DNA of 64,000 nt from Pseudanabaena sp. ABRG5-3 (GCF_003967015.1 NZ_AP017564.1:61504-125503); one strand, 5' to 3'; counted from the first letter of the stretch, positions 1 through 8,066 are shown. Program-made: numbers and translations. The notes: generated by a model not told the origin, from the sequence alone.

Positions 1-2
1 TT

Positions 3-470
3 AGCTATCCTACGGAAATTCAACCACTATGGTCAAAACTAGCAGATATACCTGATGATGCCGAAGCTGCCCTTGATTTCTGGATTAATGATGGCAGTTG
101 CAATCTCCGACTCACCGACGTAGGTCCACGCGGTAAGTGGCAAATGCTGACCAATGCAAGGATTCTATCCTTTGAGTTACTAGCAGATTGGGAACAACCT
201 GCGGAACTATCCCGCAAAAAACGCAAATTTGAGCGATCGCAAAATCAGTCTACTAAGCAAAGAAGTTCTAGCAAAAAAGTCCAAACCGCTAATCAATCTT
301 TGCTTTCAGGTGAACAAATTGCCACATTACGCAAAAATTTACAAATTAGTCAGCGCACCCTAGCTGAAAAAATTGGTAAAAGCCAAAGCTGGATCCGTGA
401 TGTGGAAAATGGTCGCTTTCAAGCAAAACAAAGTGAGCAACAATTAATCCGCCAAGCATTAGGACTATAG
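3..470 (+). CDS. Partial protein with C-terminal XRE-type helix-turn-helix
   Basis: The reading frame is open from the window edge, so the start lies upstream; 155 codons are visible. The last ~55 residues form an XRE/Cro-type helix-turn-helix (LSGEQIATLRKNLQISQRTL, then AEKIGKSQSWIRDVENGRF), so the protein probably binds DNA. The part before it (WSKLADIPDDAEAALDFWIN) is not a family I recognise, and a basic, Ser/Lys-rich linker joins the two. An ATG at 144 could be taken as a start, but the same frame upstream reads as protein-like sequence, so truncation by the window is preferred. The target is unknown. Confidence 0.7.
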   Translation, partial: SYPTEIQPLWSKLADIPDDAEAALDFWINDGSCNLRLTDVGPRGKWQMLTNARILSFELLADWEQPAELSRKKRKFERSQNQSTKQRSSSKKVQTANQSLLSGEQIATLRKNLQISQRTLAEKIGKSQSWIRDVENGRFQAKQSEQQLIRQALGL

Positions 471-503
471 AAAGTTAGAACTATAGAAGATGTCCATCTC
501 TGC

Positions 504-1325
504 CTAGAATGTCGGTTGATATTGCCAGATTCCATCAAACGTCGTCAAAGTAATGCGTTGATCAGGATTTAACTGCTGATCACGATCAAGATTAATCTTC
601 CCAACTACTTTCACGATTTTGCCATCATAGGCTTTCACTTCTGCCAGCGATCGCAAAGATTGCTTATTGTAAGTCGGGAAAATCGGCACTTCTGTGCCAT
701 CTTCTAACACAATATTTGCAGTTATGTAGTTTCCTTTAAAGTCAATACTCGATGTGATCGCAGGTGCTGGTCTAGTGCGCGATACATAGCGTCCGATTAC
801 TTGAACACGGCGATCGTTAAACTGCATCAAATCAGATTTAGTTTTCACAATATCTAATTCCTCGTGCAGCACTTGAAAAAAAGTATGAAAGTGATGACTA
901 GTCGTTGATACGGCAGGTACATACTTAAATGCCTCCGCAGGTACTCCTGAAAATCCTCCCGTTTCATAGCCCACATATTTAAAGGGACGACCTAACACAG
1001 GTTTAGCAACTTGTGCCGTCATAAATAGATTAAATTCGATCAGTACAGGCTGAGCAAGAGGGCGATCATTTACTACTTCCACGCTTAAAACATCTCTGGG
1101 GCTAGATTTTGCTCCCGATCGCTCTTGGCGCACCACACCTGCGATCGTGATAATTTTACCGAGGGGTTGCTCCAAATAACCAAGCAGAGGCTTTTGTCCG
1201 AGATCGGTAACAGTGATGCTATCACCTTCTCTGTGATTCTGAGGTGCTGCGATCGCCTGCATAATTTGTCCATCAAGCCAGCACATATTTAAAGTCGTAA
1301 GCAGAATCAAGTGGAATTTTTTCAT
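504..1325 (-). CDS. Hypothetical exported protein, 273 aa
   Basis: The N-terminus is a short Lys pair, a hydrophobic stretch (FHLILLTTLNMCW) and an AIAA site near residue 26, consistent with a signal peptide and export to periplasm or lumen. The mature part is rich in beta-type sequence with two similar stretches (IITIAGVVRQERS and VQVIGRYVSRTRPAP), which could be OB-like folds. This is fold guessing, and no family is recognised. It converges on the HTH gene with a 33-bp gap. Nothing in the neighbourhood points to a role. Confidence 0.6.
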   Translation of the reverse strand: MKKFHLILLTTLNMCWLDGQIMQAIAAPQNHREGDSITVTDLGQKPLLGYLEQPLGKIITIAGVVRQERSGAKSSPRDVLSVEVVNDRPLAQPVLIEFNLFMTAQVAKPVLGRPFKYVGYETGGFSGVPAEAFKYVPAVSTTSHHFHTFFQVLHEELDIVKTKSDLMQFNDRRVQVIGRYVSRTRPAPAITSSIDFKGNYITANIVLEDGTEVPIFPTYNKQSLRSLAEVKAYDGKIVKVVGKINLDRDQQLNPDQRITLTTFDGIWQYQPTF

Positions 1326-1449
1326 GGCAAATTATTTGGATAAAATTGATGACTAAAGAAAATGATGACAACATCACATTAAGTAGTTAAGCATAAGTAA
1401 ACTTAAAACCCAGACTGTTGTACCACCCGCTATAGCTTTCTCCAAGTGT

Positions 1450-1504
1450 AAAACCCAAGAAGAGAATGGCGGCGCTTCGCGCCGCCATTCTCTTCTTGGG
1501 TTTT
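1450..1504. repeat. 55-bp perfect hairpin, MITE core
   Basis: Perfect inverted repeat: both arms run AAAACCCAAGAAGAGAATGG then CGGCGC, around a TTC loop. The same architecture (AAAACCCAA ends, GGCGGCGCTTCGCGCCGCC centre) occurs at 62088-62142, so it is a dispersed element rather than a gene-specific terminator. It sits between divergent genes (504-1325 minus, 1577-2002 plus). Confidence 0.85.
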
Positions 1505-1576
1505 GATTTTATTCTGACACAAGCGACGGGAGCTATATTATATTTTTATGAAGTATTTATGAGGAATTAAGTAGCA

Positions 1577-2002
1577 ATGATTGATATTGGATTGACTCAC
1601 ATAGCGCTTCCTGTTACTGATGTGGAACGCAGCATCAAGTTTTACGCCACCTATGCCGCCATGCAAATTGTCCATCGTCGCATTGATGAGGAGTCTGGAG
1701 CAGCAGTGGTGTGGCTAAGCGATCGCACTCGTCCTTTTGTAATTGTGCTAATCCAAACTACATTGGTGCAGCCTGTTCTATCACCCTTTGCCCATCTTGG
1801 CATTGGTTGCAAGAGTCGGGAATCAATGGATGCTCTTTGTGAAACTGCTCGACAGGAAGGCATATTGATTCAGGAACCAAAGGATTCTGGATATCCCATT
1901 GGCTATTGGGCTTTCTTGCGCGATCCTGATGGTCATACGCTGGAACTATCCCATGGTCAGGAAGTAGGATTAATTACAGAACAGAGTTCCGCAACAGCCT
2001 AA
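1577..2002 (+). CDS. VOC-family (glyoxalase/dioxygenase superfamily) protein
   Basis: 141 residues with the vicinal oxygen chelate pattern: the start LTHIALPVTDVERSIKFYAT holds the first metal-type His (H8), and FLRDPDGHTLELSH near residues 113-126 holds the second half with the Glu ligand. The internal motif FAHLGIGC supplies another His. Two beta-alpha-beta-beta-beta units fit the length of a single VOC protomer, which normally dimerises. VOC proteins include glyoxalase I, dioxygenases and antibiotic-binding proteins, and the substrate cannot be told from sequence. A GAGGAA Shine-Dalgarno stretch precedes the ATG. The gene is monocistronic and flanked by palindromic elements. Confidence 0.8.
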   Translation: MIDIGLTHIALPVTDVERSIKFYATYAAMQIVHRRIDEESGAAVVWLSDRTRPFVIVLIQTTLVQPVLSPFAHLGIGCKSRESMDALCETARQEGILIQEPKDSGYPIGYWAFLRDPDGHTLELSHGQEVGLITEQSSATA

Positions 2003-2034
2003 AAGGTAAAATGAGATTTAATCAACCTATTTCA

Positions 2035-2133
2035 GGGAGCATCTCGCTTTGGCGTAGTACCAATTTTCCTAAGCCTAGAACAAGGGGCTTAAGCCCCTTG
2101 TCTTTGCCAAATGTTCCAAAGTGAGATGCTCCC
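2035..2133. repeat. 99-bp MITE-like element with 18-bp terminal inverted repeats
   Basis: Ends GGGAGCATCTCGCTTTGG (2035-2052) and CCAAAGTGAGATGCTCCC (2116-2133) are inverted copies with one mismatch. An inner hairpin ACAAGGGGCTTAAGCCCCTTGT lies between them. No coding capacity. It sits directly behind the VOC gene. Confidence 0.75.
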
Positions 2134-2161
2134 CCTATTTCAATAGGTTTAACGTCACGTC

Positions 2162-2296
2162 AGTTCGGGTTAAGCTGGCAAATTTTAAAAGTCCAAAAGT
2201 AAAAGCCTTGCTAAGCAAGGCTTTTACTTTTGGACTTTGAGAGAGGGTTTGCGTAGCAAACCCTCTCTCAAAGTCCGTTTCAAATTATCCCGAACT
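2162..2296. repeat. 135-bp palindrome-rich element (two nested hairpins)
   Basis: Terminal inverted repeats AGTTCGGGTTAA (2162-2173) and TTATCCCGAACT (2285-2296) differ at one position. Inside are two perfect hairpins: 2188-2238 (25-bp arms, 1-nt loop) and 2239-2269 (GAGAGAGGGTTTGC arms, GTA loop). It looks like a non-autonomous mobile element. Together with its neighbours it fills the 416 bp between the convergent VOC and psbA genes, and no gene is seen there. Confidence 0.7.
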
Positions 2297-2322
2297 CGCG
2301 TTAACGTCAGTTCAACAAAAGT

Positions 2323-2398
2323 AAAAAGCGGTAAGAATCGCCAAGCAATTCTTACCGCTTTTTGCCATTTGCGCCGTGCGAAGCACAGCGCAAATGGC
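2323..2398. repeat. Two adjacent hairpins downstream of psbA
   Basis: The first hairpin, 2323-2363, has perfect 16-bp arms starting AAAAAGCGGTAAGAAT. The second, 2364-2398, has arms GCCATTTGCGC/GCGCAAATGGC. psbA, read on the minus strand, stops at 2419. The first hairpin read in that direction ends in a T-run, so it may act as the psbA terminator, but the arrangement also resembles a mobile palindrome. Confidence 0.55.
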
Positions 2399-2418
2399 TA
2401 TATCGAACTCACGGTAAA

Positions 2419-3501
2419 TTAACTACTAATCGTAGGGGCAGTCATCACCACTGGAGTTACATCAAGGGCAGCCAAATCAAGAGGGAAGTTATGAACATTA
2501 CGTTCGTGCATGACTTCAATACCCAAGTTAGCGCGATTGATAACATCTGCCCAGCTAGGGACGACAGTACCTACACTGCTAGTAATAGATTGGTTGAAGT
2601 TGAAGCCATTCAAGTTGAAGGCAAAGGAACTTACACCCAAAGCAGCAAACCAGATCCCAACTACTGGCCACATTGCTAAGAAGAAGTGCAAACTGCGACT
2701 GTTATTGAAGGATGCATATTGGAAGATCAAGCGTCCAAAGTAGCCATGAGCAGCAACAATATTGTAGGTTTCTTCTTCCTGTCCAAACTTATAACCTACA
2801 TTTTGAGATTCATTTTCAGTAGTTTCACGAATCAAGCTAGAGGTTACAAGAGAACCGTGCATAGCAGCAAACAATGCACCACCGAACACACCTGCGACAC
2901 CTAACATGTGGAAGGGGTGCATCAGTACATTATGTTCTGCTTGCAGCACAAGCATGAAGTTAAAAGTACCAGAGATCCCTAAAGGTAAACCATCAGAGAA
3001 TGATCCTTGTCCAACGGAGTAGATCATGAGTACTGCGGTTGCTGCTGCTACAGGGGCAGAATAGGCTACGGCGATCCAAGGGCGCATACCAAGGCGGTAT
3101 GACAATTCCCATTCACGTCCCATATAGGCGTAAATACCAAGCAAGAAATGGAAGACAATCAGTTGGTAAGGACCACCGTTGTATAACCATTCATCAATAC
3201 TGTCAGCTTCCCAAATGGGGTAAAAGTGCAAGCCGATCGCGTTCGAGGAGGGAACGACTGCGGCGGTAATCAAGTTGTTGCCAGCGAGTAAGGAACCAGA
3301 AATAGGTTCACGGATTCCGTCGATATCTACGGCAGGTGCGCCAATGAAGGCAATTACGAAGCAAATGGTTGCAGTTAGCAAGGTGGGGATCATGATGATG
3401 CCGAACCAACCGATGTAGAAACGGTTTTCGGTACTCGTAACCCAGTTGCAAAGCTGATTCCATAGTGACGCATTGTCGCGTCTTTTGACTGCTGTTGTCA
3501 T
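2419..3501 (-). CDS. psbA: Photosystem II D1 protein, micro-oxic D1' form
   Basis: The D1 reaction-centre subunit binds the photosynthetic electron-transfer cofactors and most ligands of the Mn4Ca cluster, with five thylakoid membrane helices. At 360 aa it has normal length. Y161, D170, E189, H190, H332, E333, H337, D342 and A344 are all present, so oxygen evolution ligands are intact and the C-terminal extension after A344 should be cleaved. Position 130 is Glu. Residues 80, 158 and 286 are Ala, Leu and Ala, the combination reported for the low-oxygen-induced D1' paralogs instead of Gly, Phe and Thr. Other departures (V336, YAYMGRE, IYSVGQ) fit a paralog rather than the main D1. It has its own sigma-70-type promoter. 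Confidence 0.97.
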   Translation of the reverse strand: MTTAVKRRDNASLWNQLCNWVTSTENRFYIGWFGIIMIPTLLTATICFVIAFIGAPAVDIDGIREPISGSLLAGNNLITAAVVPSSNAIGLHFYPIWEADSIDEWLYNGGPYQLIVFHFLLGIYAYMGREWELSYRLGMRPWIAVAYSAPVAAATAVLMIYSVGQGSFSDGLPLGISGTFNFMLVLQAEHNVLMHPFHMLGVAGVFGGALFAAMHGSLVTSSLIRETTENESQNVGYKFGQEEETYNIVAAHGYFGRLIFQYASFNNSRSLHFFLAMWPVVGIWFAALGVSSFAFNLNGFNFNQSITSSVGTVVPSWADVINRANLGIEVMHERNVHNFPLDLAALDVTPVVMTAPTISS

Positions 3502-3577
3502 TCTTATTTTGGGCTAAGTTTTTGGTTAAAGCTAGTTGCATCCAAATATAGTTAAATAACCAACTAGTTATATAACG

Positions 3578-3605
3578 ACTATACATTGCAAAATTGAGTT
3601 GTCAA
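3578..3605 (-). promoter_or_regulatory. psbA promoter
   Basis: Read on the minus strand: a consensus -35 TTGACA (3605-3600), a 16-bp spacer and a -10 TATAGT (3583-3578). Transcription would start near 3571, giving a ~70-nt leader before the ATG at 3501. The leader start contains the palindrome AACTAGTT. No SD-like stretch stronger than AATAAGA is seen before the start codon. Confidence 0.65.
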
Positions 3606-3773
3606 CACTTAACTCCTTCTGAAATGTTGAGAAAAAATTAAATCCATAGAATAGAGAGAAAGAAAGATGAGATTGTATTTAGATATAGCTAGCTGTAGCC
3701 AATCGAATAAAGCTTCTCAGTTTATTTATGCTTAGCTAACTACAAGCTAAGAGTTTGGTGATCTAACAAAGAT

Positions 3774-3816
3774 CAGATTTTTAGCGGTGTGACTTTGCCG
3801 CACCGCTAAAAATCTG
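3774..3816 (-). terminator. Hairpin terminator behind the Nudix-like gene
   Basis: Perfect 16-bp arms CAGATTTTTAGCGGTG / CACCGCTAAAAATCTG with an 11-nt loop, 32 bp past the stop of the gene at 3848-4414. The stretch 3610-3773 between this hairpin and the psbA promoter shows nothing else I can name. Confidence 0.6.
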
Positions 3817-3847
3817 GTTCCTTGTTTTCCTGCGCGTCCCTAAATGT

Positions 3848-4414
3848 CTAGAGGGAGTAATTCAACATCCATTCCATCAGTAATGCACGACATTGTAGAC
3901 AGTTTAGGGATTGGCGTAGAGTATATAGGGCTTCTGGAGTTATGGGATATTGTAATCGTAGGAAATCGGATGATAATTTTGCCGTTGCTTCAATATGAGC
4001 AATAAAACCATAAAGCCTCTGGTTAGAGAAAGAACTATTCACTGCCCATCCCTCTGAATTTAAGGGGATAATTTGCGCGATCGCCTCATTTGCAATTCCT
4101 AACTCACGTTGCAAAATTACTGGCACAATCTCAATGGGAGATTTGCCTTCGGTCACTCTGCCGCCAGCAAAGTCTAGACTAGATTGACCGATGCCCACTC
4201 GATAGCTAGGTATAGGCAGCAGCAGACGATCGCCCTGAATTGCTAAAACAATTACCGAATCAGGCTTTTCAATTCGCCAATATTCCAAGATTTCGCCCCG
4301 ATCATCTTGGAGATGTTCGCCAATTAGGGTGATCCAGCGCGATCGCATTTCTAGAAAGCGATCACGAACTTGCCATGCTTTAGTTGATGAGGTTGGCATA
4401 TTGGGTGATGACAA
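3848..4414 (-). CDS. Nudix-fold protein with degenerate Nudix box
   Basis: 188 residues in the general layout of an ADP-ribose-pyrophosphatase-type Nudix protein: a WRIEKPDSVIVLAIQGDRLL strand region, then GGRVTEGKSPIEIVPVILQR followed by ELGI. In active Nudix enzymes the box reads G-x5-E-x7-RE-x2-EE-x-G. Here the central RE pair is replaced by V-I and the first of the EE pair by R, so metal-dependent hydrolysis is doubtful. It may bind nucleotides or be a non-catalytic relative. It is on the same strand as psbA but separated from it by a terminator hairpin. Confidence 0.65.
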   Translation of the reverse strand: MSSPNMPTSSTKAWQVRDRFLEMRSRWITLIGEHLQDDRGEILEYWRIEKPDSVIVLAIQGDRLLLPIPSYRVGIGQSSLDFAGGRVTEGKSPIEIVPVILQRELGIANEAIAQIIPLNSEGWAVNSSFSNQRLYGFIAHIEATAKLSSDFLRLQYPITPEALYTLRQSLNCLQCRALLMEWMLNYSL

Positions 4415-4600
4415 AAATATGCTGTAAAGTTTTGCAAAAACAAATAATTTCTTGGCATTCTGTAAAATAAGATACAGAAATATAAAAAGTCTTGCCTTTC
4501 ATTTTTAAATTTTTTACCCTCTAGCTGTGGTTAGGGGGTAGGTTTTTCATGTTTCTTTTGATCGCAAATTACGATAAATATCCGAAAGAAGGAGTTTAAT

Positions 4601-4870
4601 ATGAATCCAGTTGCTGAAATATTACTAGAACAAGTTATTTATGCCCAAGAAGTAGGAAATAAAATCTTGAATGCCAGTGGTTTAGACTCTGATGGCATAA
4701 TTTATGCTTTTGCGACCCCTGACACACTAGTAATCAATTGCAAAGACTATGCGACTACTTGGCAGTTTGATGAGCAGCTATGTAATTTACAAACTGCGAT
4801 CGCCAAAATCAACTCTTCGATCAAGACAATTTTGATTGAAAAGGCTGGCAAAACTTTGTATTGCTGGTAA
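4601..4870 (+). CDS. Small hypothetical protein, 89 aa
   Basis: Preceded by a good Shine-Dalgarno site (AAGGAG, 8 nt before ATG), which supports real translation. The protein is soluble, alpha/beta in appearance, with no signal peptide, membrane helix or motif I recognise; it ends KAGKTLYCW. It lies alone between the Nudix-like gene (divergent) and the ChlE gene (convergent), so its transcription is independent. The function is unknown. Confidence 0.6.
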   Translation: MNPVAEILLEQVIYAQEVGNKILNASGLDSDGIIYAFATPDTLVINCKDYATTWQFDEQLCNLQTAIAKINSSIKTILIEKAGKTLYCW

Positions 4871-4881
4871 TTGCCACAGCA

Positions 4882-4925
4882 TCAATGAATCACCTTGTCC
4901 ACAAGTAGGCGAGGTGATTCATTGA
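4882..4925. terminator. Bidirectional hairpin between convergent genes
   Basis: Perfect 13-bp arms TCAATGAATCACC / GGTGATTCATTGA with an 18-nt loop, placed in the 63 bp between the 89-aa gene (plus) and the cyclase gene (minus). It lacks a strong T-run on either side. Confidence 0.6.
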
Positions 4926-4933
4926 AATCGATA

Positions 4934-6979
4934 TTAAGCTTCCACAGGGACAATAGATTCCAAGAGAGGTGCGATCGCAGGATCTTCATAGCGACCCTTT
5001 TTATGGGTGATATGTACTGCTTCGGCAAGTTTTTCAATCGGGGAATCCTTGAGGCAGAAGCCATCCACACCCGCAGCGATCGCTTCGCAGAGGATCGTGC
5101 TTTGTTCAGGAGTCACCAATATCAGAATCTTGGAGGGGATCACGTAGGAATTTTCTTGAACTCTCCGCGCCGAACGGAGAAACTTGACTAGATTCATGTC
5201 GGGAAGTGACGCATCAACAACGGCAACATCCACATCGATGGATTCGAGAATGACCAGTCCTGTTTCGCCATTAGTTGCCTCACTCGCAACTTCGATACCC
5301 GCTTGTGATCGCAGATTGACGCGCAAATCAATCCGCGTTTGCTGATCGGCTTCCACTACCGCCACTTGAATCACATCATTTTTGACGACCTGTTCCTTGG
5401 TGTAGGCATCAAGAGCGATATCATTAGGCGCACCACAGGCGGAAATCGTACCAACAAAATCAATATCGGCGGAACCAACTTGCCCTTTTTTAATCAGTGC
5501 CATTTGTTCGGGTGTCAAGATGCGAGCCTCATCGAAACCAAAATCAATTTCGGTATGCAAGCCCTTTTGCTTGACGCGATCGAGGTTATAGAAGCGCTTA
5601 TTCAGAGTCGTCTTCACAAACGCCCAGAGACAGCCCAAGAGATAGCGACGTTTGAAGGAATCTTTCTCAAACCAATATTCGAGAAACTTCCAAGAATAAA
5701 ATCTAGCATAGTTACGAAGTACTCCCTTCAGGACTTCCTCACGGCTCATATTGTCGGGCTTAATAATCGGTGTGACAAAGTTATAGTGGGAATAGTCGCG
5801 AATTTCCACTTTGTCTTGCAAGTCTTGGAAGAGTTCGGCAAATGGCCAAGGGGTATACATATTCCAATTGGTCATATCTGCCTGCCAGTCCCTTGCCATG
5901 CGATAGGTTTCTTCGATGGTTTCAGGAGTTTCGTTGGGCAAACCCATAATAAACTGTACTTCCGCAAGAATGCCATTATCACGCAGCAGTTGCACTGCCC
6001 GTTTGTTATCAGCGATCGTCGTTTCTTTACGGAATAGATTCAGATTCAGTTGTGCCGAAGCTTCCGTGCCAAGGGAAACGTGAACTAGCCCTGCTTTGTG
6101 ATAAAGCGGCAATTCTTTCTCATCACGAAGAATGTCAGTAACGCGAGTATTAATACCCCAATGAATGCCCAAATTGCGATCAATCAACTCATTGCAAAGC
6201 GCCACAAATCTTGATTTGTTGATGGTTGGTTCTTCATCAGCAAGAATGAAAAAGCCGACCTTGTGATCCTTGACTAGCCGTTCGATTTCATCGACAAATT
6301 GTTTTGGCGATCGCGATCTGTATTTGCGCCAGAACTTCCACTGGGAGCAGAACCGACAACGAAATGGACAGCCTCGCGAATAGTTAGGAACTGCAACTCT
6401 GGTATTTAGAGGAGTGTAAATATATTTATCCCAATCTAATAGACTCCAATCGGGCGTAAGCGTATTTAGATCCTTAATTGGAGGATGGGCTGGTGTAGCA
6501 ACGACTTTACCATCTTCTAAAAAAGCAATTCCTAAAATATTGCGGCGATCCTGTATATCCGTACCATTCGCGATCGCCCTCAACAAGTTCACTGTAATTT
6601 CTTCACCCTCACCACGAATGATGTAATCCACCCAAGGAGCCTCATTCAGCACTTCCCGATACATATAGGTAGGATGTACGCCACCCATGATTGCTTTGGC
6701 TTCTGGGCAAACAGTTTTGACTAACTTTAAAGTTGCCTGCGACTTGTAAATCATCGGTGTGATTGCAGTACATAGCACCACATCAGGCTGATATTTTTTA
6801 ATCTCGATCGCCAATTCCACATCACCGATATAGTTGCACATGGCATCGATAAAGCGGATTTCTGTAAAACCTGCGGTCTTTAATGCGCCACCTACATAGG
6901 GAACCCAACTGGAGGGCCAATTCCCTGCAATTTCTGCACCACCAGAGTGATAGTTAGGCTGGATCATCAAGATACGCAT
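4934..6979 (-). CDS. chlE: Oxygen-independent Mg-protoporphyrin IX monomethyl ester cyclase (ChlE/BchE) fused to a receiver domain
   Basis: This B12-binding radical-SAM enzyme closes the isocyclic E ring of chlorophyll without O2. The N-terminal region (MRILMIQPNYHSGGAEIAGN, residues 1-20) and the cobalamin-type domain match BchE. C204, C208 and C211 in RGCPFRCRFCSQWKFW are the 4Fe-4S/SAM ligands. LADEEPTINK and RVTDILRD follow the family closely. Known BchE proteins end near residue 530. Here ~150 extra residues form a CheY-like receiver: an acidic pair near VVEADQ, D589 in VVDASLPD as phosphoacceptor, T in ILVTPEQ and K in FCLKDSP. All conserved receiver residues are present, and I see no frameshift joining the parts. 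It is last in a probable operon with two small membrane proteins. Confidence 0.93.
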   Translation of the reverse strand: MRILMIQPNYHSGGAEIAGNWPSSWVPYVGGALKTAGFTEIRFIDAMCNYIGDVELAIEIKKYQPDVVLCTAITPMIYKSQATLKLVKTVCPEAKAIMGGVHPTYMYREVLNEAPWVDYIIRGEGEEITVNLLRAIANGTDIQDRRNILGIAFLEDGKVVATPAHPPIKDLNTLTPDWSLLDWDKYIYTPLNTRVAVPNYSRGCPFRCRFCSQWKFWRKYRSRSPKQFVDEIERLVKDHKVGFFILADEEPTINKSRFVALCNELIDRNLGIHWGINTRVTDILRDEKELPLYHKAGLVHVSLGTEASAQLNLNLFRKETTIADNKRAVQLLRDNGILAEVQFIMGLPNETPETIEETYRMARDWQADMTNWNMYTPWPFAELFQDLQDKVEIRDYSHYNFVTPIIKPDNMSREEVLKGVLRNYARFYSWKFLEYWFEKDSFKRRYLLGCLWAFVKTTLNKRFYNLDRVKQKGLHTEIDFGFDEARILTPEQMALIKKGQVGSADIDFVGTISACGAPNDIALDAYTKEQVVKNDVIQVAVVEADQQTRIDLRVNLRSQAGIEVASEATNGETGLVILESIDVDVAVVDASLPDMNLVKFLRSARRVQENSYVIPSKILILVTPEQSTILCEAIAAGVDGFCLKDSPIEKLAEAVHITHKKGRYEDPAIAPLLESIVPVEA

Positions 6980-7072
6980 AGGTTTTTCCTGCTTGACTAA
7001 AAATGTTTGGGTGTGTTGATATTCTGCACTTCGTGCAAGACATTAATACTTTTTGAGATAATTGCGAAGTAG

Positions 7073-7366
7073 TTAATTGAGCTTTTGTGATTGAGTAATC
7101 GCCTGACGAAATCCCAACACAATTAGAGTATTTGATAGAGTTAAGAAGGATTCTGCTGTACCATGCAGCCAATCAACATTCGAGAGCGAAGTACCATAGA
7201 CAATTTTGGTATAGATTCCCGCAGGAATGGTCACTCCCACAAAGAGTAAGGTGCAGTAGAAACCAATCAGAGCAAGCTTTGGCGCTTTTTGCGATCGCGT
7301 CAGCAACCAAAGAAATCCGATATATGGAAACAGCGATAGAATAAAAAGAGTATCTTTAGAAATCAT
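7073..7366 (-). CDS. DUF3593 small membrane protein
   Basis: 97 residues with about three hydrophobic helices (DTLFILSLFPYIGFLWLL, LALIGFYCTLLFVGVTIPAG, and one near residues 70-85). It resembles the cyanobacterial/plastid DUF3593 family, which is regularly found beside DUF2499, as here. It is separated from the DUF2499 gene by 15 bp and from chlE by 93 bp, all on the minus strand, so co-transcription is likely. The function is not known. Confidence 0.7.
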   Translation of the reverse strand: MISKDTLFILSLFPYIGFLWLLTRSQKAPKLALIGFYCTLLFVGVTIPAGIYTKIVYGTSLSNVDWLHGTAESFLTLSNTLIVLGFRQAITQSQKLN

Positions 7367-7381
7367 TGTTATTCCTATCCA

Positions 7382-7684
7382 TTAGCGCACTTGAACTGAT
7401 TGTTTCCAGAGAAACCAGGCCGCAACCATCAACGTACAGTTGCCAAGTAGAGTCATGGCAGCTTGAACCATGCCTAACCACTCTAGGGAAGGATCGTTGT
7501 CGTAAAAATGCCAAGTACAGACGCAGATAGCACTGACTAAGGCAGGTAACATAGCGATCGCAAATCCTCGCCAAACTGGATTTTGGCTAATTTTGGCATA
7601 AGTCCAAACTAGCCAAATCGCTACGATCCACTCTGTTACACTGAGGATATGGATGATCCAAGTTGGAATTGAGAGTGCGTGCAT
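7382..7684 (-). CDS. DUF2499 (Ycf49-like) membrane protein
   Basis: 100 residues, starting MHALSIPTWIIHILSVTEWI, with three predicted membrane helices and the WHFYDNDPSLEWL loop typical of the DUF2499/Ycf49 family of cyanobacteria and plastids. It is first in a probable operon DUF2499-DUF3593-chlE. The pairing with DUF3593 is widespread. The link to an oxygen-independent cyclase here may be incidental or may mark a low-oxygen thylakoid role (inference). Confidence 0.7.
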   Translation of the reverse strand: MHALSIPTWIIHILSVTEWIVAIWLVWTYAKISQNPVWRGFAIAMLPALVSAICVCTWHFYDNDPSLEWLGMVQAAMTLLGNCTLMVAAWFLWKQSVQVR

Positions 7685-7818
7685 AGTTGGTGCTAGATTT
7701 CGTCAGAATTACTTCTTTTGTAAAGGGTAATAAATAAATATAAATACCTTGTACCTAGATTTACATAGGTTTTTGCTTATACTTAACTATAAAGTTACTA
7801 AACATTACAATTCATCCA

Positions 7819-7911
7819 TAGCGTTTTCCAGTTTAGTGAAGTACAGAGGGTTGTTCCCCTGCCGAAGGCGGGGAAACAACCCTGTACTTCATTTGCTTGA
7901 AAGGCGCTATA
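7819..7911. repeat. MITE family copy 1 (TAGCG...CGCTA)
   Basis: A ~92-bp palindrome with ends TAGCGTTTTCCAG and CTTGAAAGGCGCTA and an inner arm GAAGTACAG / CTGTACTTC. A second copy, about 85-90% alike by eye, is at 36810-36900. Both are flanked by TA, as for Tc1/IS630-type insertions. Confidence 0.75.
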
Positions 7912-8065
7912 TAGCAATCGTTGCTTGACTAGGTCAAGAAGAGAACGGTGGCGCGTTGCGCCACCATTCTTATATGGCGACAGCTAAGCGATCGCTTCAA
8001 CCTAACCTATAGCTCTAATTGCAAACCTTGCCAATGATGAAATCCTGCACGGATTGTAGGATTTC
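7909..8065. repeat. Degenerate palindromic element and end-of-gene hairpin
   Basis: ATATAGCAATCGTTGC at 7910 resembles the end of the element at 62055-62172. It is followed by the hairpin GGTGGCGC-GTT-GCGCCACC (7947-7965), so this is probably a decayed copy of that family. At 8037-8067 a perfect 10-bp arm hairpin ATGAAATCCT / AGGATTTCAT abuts the stop codon of the cap gene and could end its transcript, though no T-run follows. The 382-bp gap 7685-8066 holds nothing else. Confidence 0.5.
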
Positions 8066-8066
8066 A

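Noticed and set aside
2162..2398. Hairpin cluster as a regulatory RNA of psbA
   Set aside because: The structures are behind the gene, not in its leader, and have terminal inverted repeats; mobile palindromes or terminators explain them better.
5339..6037. 232-codon open frame antisense to the cyclase gene
   Set aside because: It lies wholly opposite strongly conserved ChlE codons, has no Shine-Dalgarno site and no family likeness; it is a shadow of the coding strand.
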